Below are positions 57,196 to 64,000 of a DNA stretch of 64,000 nucleotides, in pieces. The DNA is taken from assembly GCF_036320965.1 (NCBI RefSeq), contig NC_092248.1, positions 26,485,820 through 26,549,819 on the forward strand. Direction: 5' to 3'. The notes beneath the pieces are model-generated. The model did no database searches, was not told where the DNA came from, and was given only the letters and a program-made list of their open reading frames with translations. Every line of letters begins with the position of its first letter. Position 1 is the first letter of the stretch. Made by a program: the position numbers and the translations under genes. The stretch is from Panulirus ornatus. Lineage: Eukaryota > Arthropoda > Malacostraca > Decapoda > Palinuridae.

Positions 57196-59558
57196 TTATT
57201 GGATTACGTGTTATTTGATAGGCGCGTGAAAGAGAGGCTTTTGGATGTTAATGTGCTGAGAGGTGTAACTGGAGGGATGTCTGATCATTATCTTGTAGGA
57301 GCGAAGGTGAAAATTTGTAGAGGTTTTCAGAAAAGAAGAGAGATTGTTGGGGTGAAGAGAGTGGTGAGAGTAAGTGAGCTTGGAAAGGAGACTTGTGTGA
57401 GGGAGTACCTGGAGAGATTGAGTGCAGAATGGCAAAAGGTGAGAACAAATGACGTAAGGGGAGTGGGGGAGGAATGGGATGCATTTAGGGAAGCAGTGAT
57501 GGCTTGCGCAAAAGATCCTTGTGGCATTAGAAGCGTAGGAGGTGGGCAGATTAGAAAGAGTGGTAAGTGGTGGGATGAAGAAGTAAGATTATTAGTGAAG
57601 GAAAAGTTAGAGGCATTTGGACGATCTTTTGCAGGGAAATAGTGCAGATGAGTGGGAGATGTATAAAAGAAAGAGGCAGGAGGTCAAGAGAAAGGTGCAA
57701 GAGGTGAAAAAGAGGGCAAATGAGAGTTGGGGTGAGAGAGTATCATTAAAGTTTTGAGAGAATGACAAGATTTTTGGAAGGAGGTAAATAAAGTGCGTAA
57801 GACGAGAACAAATGGGTGAAGGGGGCTAATGGGGAGGTAATAACAAGTAGAGGGGATTTGAGAAGGAGATGGAGTGAGTATTTTGATGGTTTTTTGAATG
57901 TGTTTGATGATAGAGTGGCGGATATAGGGTGTTTTGGTCGAGGTGGTGTGCGAAGGCAGATGGTTAGGGAGAATTTTATTTGGTAAACAGAGAAGAGGTA
58001 GTGAAATCTTTGCGGTAAATGAAAGCCAGCAAGGCTTCGGGTTTGTATGGTATTGCAGTGGAACGTGTCAAAAAAGGGGGTGATTGTGTTGTTGGTTGGT
58101 TGGTGAGGATATTCAATGTATGTATGGCTCATGATGAAGTGCCTGAGGTTTGGCGGAATGCATGCATAGTGCCATTGCACAAAGGCAAAGGGGATAAAGG
58201 TGGATGTTCAAATTACAGAGGTATAAGTTAGTTGAGTATTCCTTGGAAATCATATCGGACGGTAATAATTGAGAGGGTGAAGCCATGTACAGAACATTAG
58301 ATTGGGGAAGAGCAGTGTAGTTTCAGAAATGGTAGAGGATGTGTGGATTAGGTGTTTGCTTTGAAGAATGTATGTGAGAAATACTTAGAAAGACTAATGG
58401 ATTTGCACGTAGGATTTTTGGATCTGGAGAAGGCATATGATAGAGTTGATAGAGATGCTCTGTGAAAGGTACTAAGAGTATATGGTGTGGGAGGTATGTT
58501 ACTGGAAGCAGTGAAAAGTTTTTATCAAGGATGTAAGGCATATGTATGAGTAAGAAGAGATGAAAGTGATTAGTTCTCAGTGAATGTCGGCTTCCGGCAG
58601 GGGTGCGTAACGTCTCCATGGTTGTTTACTTTTTTTATGGATGGGGTTGTTAGGGAGGTGAATGCAAGAGCTTTGGAAAGAGGGGCAAGTATGCAGTCTG
58701 TTGTGGATGATAGGGCTTGGGAAGTGAGTCAGTTGTTGTTCGCTGATGATACATCGTTGGTGGCTGATTCATGTGAGAAACTGCAGAAGCTGGTGACTGA
58801 GTTTGTATGTGAAAGAAGAAAGCTGCTAGTAACTGTGAATGACAGCAGGGTTATTAGGTAGAGTAGGGTTGAGGGACAAGTCAATTGGGAGGTAAGTTTG
58901 AATGGAGAAAAACTGGAGGAAGTGAAGTGTTTTAGATATGTGGGAGTGGATTTGGCAGCGGGTGGAACCATGGAAGTGGAAGTGAGTCACAGGGTGGGGG
59001 AGGGGGCGAAAGTGCTGGGAGCGTTGAAAAATGTGTCGAAGGCGAGAATATTATCTCGGAAAGCAAAAATGGGTATGTTTGAAGGAATAGTGGTTCCAGC
59101 AATGTTATATAGTTGCGAGGCGTGGGCTATAGATAGAGTTGTGCGGAGGTGGATGGATTTGTTGGAAATGAGATGTTTGAGGACAATATGTGCTGTGAGT
59201 TGGTTTGATCGAGTAAGTAATGAAAGGGTAAGAGAGATGTGTGGCAATAAAAAGAGTGTGGTTGAGAAAGCAGAGGAGGGTGTATTGAAATGGTTGGGTC
59301 GCATTGAGAGAATGAGTGGGGAAAGATTCACAAAGAGGATATATGTGTCAGAGGTGGACGGAACGAGGAGAAATGAGAGACCAAATTGGAGGTGGAGAGA
59401 TGAAGTGAAAAGATTTTGAGTGATCGGGGCCTGAACATAGAGAAGGGTGAAAGGCGTGCAAGGAATAGAGTGAATTGGAACGATGTGGTAACCGGGGTCG
59501 ACGTGCTGTCAGTGGATTGAACCAGGGCATGTGAAGCGTCTGGAGTAAACCATGGAAA
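57194..59558 (+). mobile_element. LINE (RTE-like), endonuclease C-terminus to 3' UTR, heavily decayed
   Basis: The longest collinear copy. It starts [19 protein letters not shown] next to (TA)n and includes [15 protein letters not shown] (open 57199-57642). A broken linker follows, then MKASKASGLYGIAVE (58019-58231), FADDTSLVADS (58580-58861) and KCFRYVGVDLAAGG to KRIYVSEVDGTRR (58898-59419). Stops at about 57640, 58229, 58300, 58343, 58463 and 58570 mostly replace CAG or TGG, as expected from transitions. It ends just inside the 3' UTR (GTAAACCATGGAAAG), where the foldback unit begins. Confidence 0.92.
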
Positions 59559-59629
59559 GTTTTAAATACGAAAGTTATATGAATACGAATAAAGTGTATA
59601 TGAACGCGCACCTTCATAGAACATACAAA

Positions 59630-59703
59630 CCTTCAACAGCCAGGATCGAACCTGGGACCCCTTGTGCAAGAGGCAGGCATGTAACCGCTAGGCTAAGGGA
59701 CTG
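59630..59703 (-). promoter_or_regulatory. tRNA-like block with polymerase III A/B-box similarity
   Basis: On the minus strand, TAGCCTAGCGGTT (A-box-like) is followed by GGTTCGATCC (B-box-like). Left arm of the second foldback unit. Confidence 0.62.
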
Positions 59704-60078
59704 TATAATAGGAAACAACTATTCGAAATACTAAGTACTCGAATACCCTTCGTCTCACAATGGTGAGCAACGGGGTCTATCGGTTGTTTCCGAACAGAAC
59801 ACATAGCCAGCTGATAGCGTATAATAGGGACTGTATAATAGGAAACAACTATTCGATCCTGGCTGTTGGAGGTTTGTATGTTCTATGAAGGTGCGCATTC
59901 ATATACACTTTATTCGTATTCATATAACTCTGCGTTGTACAGTCAGGTTCGGTAAAACGCTATCAGCTGGCTATGTGTTGTGTTCGGAAACAACCGATAG
60001 ACCCCGTTGCTCACCATTGTGAGACGAAGGGTATTCGAGTACTTAGTATTTCGAATAGTTGTTTCCTATTATACAGTC

Positions 60079-60146
60079 CCTTAGCCTAGCGGTTAGCATG
60101 CCTGCCTCTTGCACAAGGGGTCCCAGGTTCGATCCTGGCTGTTGGA
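60079..60146 (+). promoter_or_regulatory. tRNA-like block with polymerase III A/B-box similarity
   Basis: TTAGCCTAGCGG at 60081-60092 and GGTTCGATCC at 60126-60135 fit A and B boxes. CCTCTTGCACAAGGGG forms a six-pair stem with a four-base loop, not a normal anticodon arm, so it is tRNA-derived and not a working tRNA. Confidence 0.62.
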
Positions 60147-60155
60147 GGTTTGTAT

Positions 60156-60156
60156 G

Positions 60157-60209
<53 letters not shown>
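60156..60209. repeat. (TA)n microsatellite
   Basis: A TA run at the right end of the retroelement cluster; the following sequence is unrecognised. Confidence 0.97.
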
Positions 60210-60217
<8 letters not shown>

Positions 60218-62026
60218 CGACTATCATCCAAAAACGTTATGCCATAGAAGGTTTGTATTTTGAATACTTCTGGTAACAGTAAGTTGCTGGATTCGCATTT
60301 TTAAAGAAATGTAAGACTATTGTTGTAGGTTTTGTCCGACCTTGCGTCTGTGTCGTATATCTCTGGCCGACATATGGCACGCAAGGGACCGAGCTTGGTC
60401 GCACTTGTTATTGTTGGGATATGAGAATCTCAGTTATAATCTTGTTATGTTGGAGTATTTTCTTAAAGCTTATAATGAATTACTTACTCTTCAGATAATT
60501 TCATTTGAAAGACACATCGGTAAAAGTTGAAAACATTTACTCGATTCACAATAAACCTTGAATTCGATGAATTTTTTACAGTTTTGATGTTTTTCCTTAG
60601 ATCTGACTTAATGTCATTCGTGTTCGTGGTGTTCATAAGATGAACGAGAGCAAAAGCTATCAAAACTTAGCATGAGTTGAGAAGGAAGTGTGACAGGAGG
60701 TGGAAGTGTGTAAGAAGACACAAAACTGCTGAACACACGGCCACTGTTGTGATATGAGAAAAACGTGGAGAATATAGATTAGGAAGGCTCCAGGCTCTAC
60801 TGAATCATAATGAAACTATGCTTGTATATCATGGTATAACACGACTGAGAATAAGATTCTGAATAAGTAAAATAGAATAGTGAATCTATACTGTAGCAGT
60901 CTTGTGAAAACTTAGTAGTGTGAAGATGGGGAAGGTTTTGACAAAAGCTGTCATCATGAAGAGTAAGAGAGTTTAATGTCCAAGTTTAGGTGTAGAGGGA
61001 ACGAAAGACAGTGAGTGAGGATATACGGAAGAGTTTGTAGAGGGGAAAAATGAGAAAGTGAGGCGTGAATATCAAATGAGTTAGCTGAGAGATAAGAGAA
61101 CTGTGACATATGTCCCATCAGAAATGACTCGGCGATTACCTCTGTTTGCTACTGAGAAGAACTATAAAGAGTTATAGCAAAGAACTGTGGTACTGTGATG
61201 AACTGATCTTTTGAATATCTTGGAAGAGCGAGGTAGGATCAGTATATCCTAGTATTTCTTTCAATCAGATGACACTTCAAACATTAACGACTGATCTGGA
61301 TCATGCATTCCTGATGACACCGTTAAAAAGAAAACATATCAATTGCATAATGTTAAGAGATCATACAATGTTAGAGGAGAGGGTGAGGTATGTGGTCGCG
61401 CTTTCGATTTAATTGATGGTGACATTATTGGCGCTCGTCTGGGTCTGATGCTTGATTAAGAGTGTTATAAAGGATGATACGGTCGGAAGAATTACAGTCA
61501 CTGATATTTTTGGTCCTTCCATCGAGATGTGTCCAACGTGGCGTCATTGAAGAAGCACTTGGTTCCCGTCTTTGTGACTTGCAGGACGGCATGAGGGAGG
61601 GGGCTAGAAAATGGAAATGCATGGCTACCCGGAATTGTAAAGGCAGACAATTCTAAGGAAATTTATAAACCGTTAAATGACACTTCTTCGTGGCCCTATG
61701 TTGGTAGTTTTATTGATAGATGTGTTGTAGAGGACTAACTTGAAAGCGTGGTTTCAAAGGTACATAGTTTTGCTATCTGATGAACTGAGCTTCTTCAGAT
61801 CTTGAGAATTTCACAGTTAGTCCCAGAAATGATACGTTTCTTGCGAATTACGTTTGACCATCCCTGAAATTACTCAGGAGCTCGTCACATCCATGTTAGG
61901 CTTCTTCTCCGAGAAATATTCCAATCATACCAGACCTTGCCATCAACGGCTGCCTCTTGCTCCCAGACTACTTGGGATTCATGAGATAACACTCACTACC
62001 TCATTTCCTTGACATGCTTCCCGCTG

Positions 62027-62028
<2 letters not shown>
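60210..62028. other. no gene recognised
   Basis: AT-rich, apparently low-copy sequence. Short frames (for example 61474-61656) lack domains or splice support. Confidence 0.4.

Positions 62029-62102
<74 letters not shown>
62029..62102. repeat. (CT)n microsatellite
   Basis: Perfect CT run. Confidence 0.98.
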
Positions 62103-62108
<6 letters not shown>

Positions 62109-62458
62109 TTCATTTTCCTAGTTTCATGCTCGCCCTCCTCCTTCACACCTTCTGGTATTCATCCATAATGGTCACAGAGACCAAGTTATCTCCCACTATT
62201 CAAACTGAGACGAGCAGTCACACTCTACCTAACTGGACAGTTGTGATCCTCGGCAAACAGGGTCAGTCTGCTTGTCCGAGGTCTGATTTATCCTTTAAGA
62301 GGTCATCCTCAATTGCTGCCAGAGTTCATGTTGGTGGCAGTCCGGTGGTAAACACAGTGAGGTGCTCTAAAGAACTCTTTGGCTGCCAAGATATCAATTT
62401 TTTGCTCTTCACACAAACTTGATTTTTGGTTCCCGTCCCTCCAATCAAAACAGTTTTT
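62103..62458. other. no feature recognised
   Basis: An open frame continues from the (CT)n run to 62422 but without known motifs. Confidence 0.35.
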
Positions 62459-62575
62459 GTGCTGGGTTATGATCGATGGTGCAGGATGCAGGTTATTGTG
62501 CTGGGTTATGATCGATGGTGCAGGATGCAGGTTATTGTGCTGGGTTATGATCGATGGTGCAGGATGCAGGTTCAG
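62459..62575. repeat. 39-bp tandem repeat, 3 copies
   Basis: GTGCTGGGTTATGATCG begins at 62459, 62498 and 62537, followed by ATGGTGCAGGATGCAGG. The copies are identical, so expansion is recent. Confidence 0.94.
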
Positions 62576-62744
62576 ATGCATCGAATCTCACATGTTACCT
62601 CCGAGTAAAACTCGTTACACACAGTATGCTTCCCACTGGTGATAGTGTTCAACTAGAACATATCCAACGTCACATTAGGCAGCACCCACACGTCGGCTTG
62701 AGTAACAGGGACATACATCGCAGGGTATGTGTGTTCCCACACTA

Positions 62745-62830
62745 ACCTGACTGACCCCGGACCGGTGACATCCGCTTGTATGTTCCACCACAGCAACTGT
62801 AACCTAACTGACCCCGAACCGGTGACATCC
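62745..62830. repeat. two-copy duplication
   Basis: CTGACTGACCCCGGACCGG and CTAACTGACCCCGAACCGG, each followed by TGACATCC, are about 60 bp apart. Confidence 0.7.
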
Positions 62831-63150
62831 TCTCAGATATATGTATGTAAAGATCGCTCAGATATATGTATGTAAAGATTGCTCAGATATATGTATGTAA
62901 AGATCGCTCAGATATATGTATGTAAAGATTGCTCAGATATATGTATGTAAAGATTGCTCAGATATATGTATGTAAAGATCGCTCAGATATATGTATGTAA
63001 AGATCGCTCAGATATATGTATGTAAAGATCGCTCAGATATATGTATGTAAAGATTGCTCAGATATATGTATGTAAAGATTGCTCAGATATATGTATGTAA
63101 AGATTGCTCAGATATATGTATGTAAAGATCGCTCAGATATATGTATGTAC
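62831..63150. repeat. 25-bp minisatellite, about 13 copies
   Basis: GCTCAGATATATGTATGTAA followed by AGATC or AGATT repeats every 25 bp. The only regular variation is the final base of the unit. Confidence 0.95.
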
Positions 63151-64000
63151 AAAAGAAAAGTCTACTTTTTTCCACTTGGAAATCTGATTCGAAAGTGATG
63201 TTCTGGAATTAACATTCATGAGAATCCATCCAGCAACGTTACATGTACTAAATCTCTTTCGGGTCAGAATTACTCTCGTATCTGAAACCTTCCGTAAGAT
63301 GGTCACGCGCATGCTTCTGCAGACGGGTAAATTACTCCTCAGAATTTGTTTACTGTCTAACCCATAGCCCTGGAGAGTGCAGAGGGGGAGGTGGGTCTTC
63401 TCCAATTCGTCGCTAAGTCTTGGTTCAGTAAAAGAGAAGAATGTGGCCGCTGGCTGGCTTTTACTATCACTGCTCTAGGTTGTGGGGAACCGTACTAAAT
63501 TTGCAGTTGTTTCATGCTTCATCTTCTTATGCTTATTGCTCGAACGATCTGAAATTCCTGATATGAAGAACTCTAATGTATAACTTAAATTGATTATATG
63601 TTAACGTTAAGATATGAAAAATTTCGCCGTAACTAAGTTTTGATTAATTACGCCTCCAGAGCCTCTGCTGGCTTTACAATCTTTACCCCTATGCTTCACT
63701 CGTCATCTGTAGTGCAGAGAATAGAGAAGTTCGGGGTCCACGCACTTGTGAGCGCAGGAAGAATAGATTTGGAAAAGAGACACCAATAATGAGATGTTTC
63801 ATTTCCCCTAAGCACAATACCTTGATCCTTGGAAGGCATCGTGGGATGCTGTAAGGAGAACAGGGCCCACAAGACTCCATGGCTGCTCCTTCCTTCCTGT
63901 TCTTCCTGAAAAACAAAAGAAAAATCAGCTTTCCCGTATGTTCCACTTTATGTTGAAGAGGAAAATAATCTCCCTAGTGGCATTTAAGTCGGAATGCTTA
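63151..64000. other. no feature recognised
   Basis: Low-copy-looking sequence to the window edge. Frames at 63133-63405 and 63689-63946 (minus) have no domain or codon pattern that would support a gene. Confidence 0.4.

Larger units (their letters stand above)
59559..60155. mobile_element. non-autonomous foldback unit with paired tRNA-like ends (copy 2)
   Basis: Inverted arms of about 190 bp (59630-59820 and 59962-60152) contain the tRNA-like block, ACTGTATAATAGGAAACAAC, ACGAAGGGTATTCGAGTAC and CAACCGATAGACCCCGTTG. The centre (59821-59961) holds a further copy of the CGATCCTGGCTGTTGGAGG to GCTATCAGCTGGC section. The arms are nearly identical, so the hairpin is recent or maintained. It replaces the missing tail of the preceding LINE and ends at (TA)n. 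Confidence 0.72.

Overview
This is eukaryotic, gene-poor, repeat-saturated DNA. No complete host protein gene can be supported. Four signs point to an arthropod, most likely a decapod crustacean: a CCTAA/TTAGG telomere-type block (46617-46918), very long (TA)n, (GA)n and (CA)n runs, abundant degraded non-LTR retrotransposons with an FADD-type reverse transcriptase (RT), and Penelope-like elements (PLEs) with a GIY-YIG domain. The species cannot be named from the sequence.

About a quarter of the window is minisatellite or satellite DNA. Main arrays: 27 bp (1-3142), 34 bp (3295-3450), 54 bp (13312-14183), 22 bp (15069-15180), a second 27 bp (15237-15317), palindromic 43 bp (16331-17585), 32 bp in about 174 copies (21541-27112), G-rich 32 bp (28081-29142), a decayed 52-61 bp family (30063-30460), 26 bp (30850-31224), 68 bp (31363-31568), 29 bp with higher-order structure (43916-45192), 31 bp (45344-46150), 39 bp (62459-62575) and 25 bp (62831-63150). 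Unit lengths divisible by three, or units lacking stop codons, create long artificial open frames that I do not regard as genes.

Mobile elements fill 3571-7020, 32392-40745 and 51413-60155. One LINE family (AP endonuclease plus RT, RTE-like) contributes at least ten fragments. PLE fragments lie at 3571-4722, 40570-40745 and 51413-53359. A different, more decayed LINE leaves a C-terminal remnant at 49110-49460. Two composite units with tRNA-like polymerase III boxes in inverted pairs lie at 4765-5176 and 59559-60155. Nearly all these elements abut (TA)n tracts and are nested in one another's tails. Several consist of an inverted upstream segment joined to a direct downstream segment at nearly continuous element coordinates, the signature of twin priming during target-primed reverse transcription. 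A non-coding unit at 37487-37718 ends in a sequence resembling the LINE 3' tail, suggesting a SINE/LINE partnership.

Remaining single-copy stretches (5.2-6.2, 8-12.4, 17.6-21.5, 40.7-43.9, 46.9-51.2 and 60.2-64 kb) show no convincing coding exon. The best host-gene hint is a 48-nt open segment at 45213-45260 between a good splice acceptor and donor. The centre of the 32-bp satellite (23508-24915) looks like uncorrected long-read sequence, not biology.
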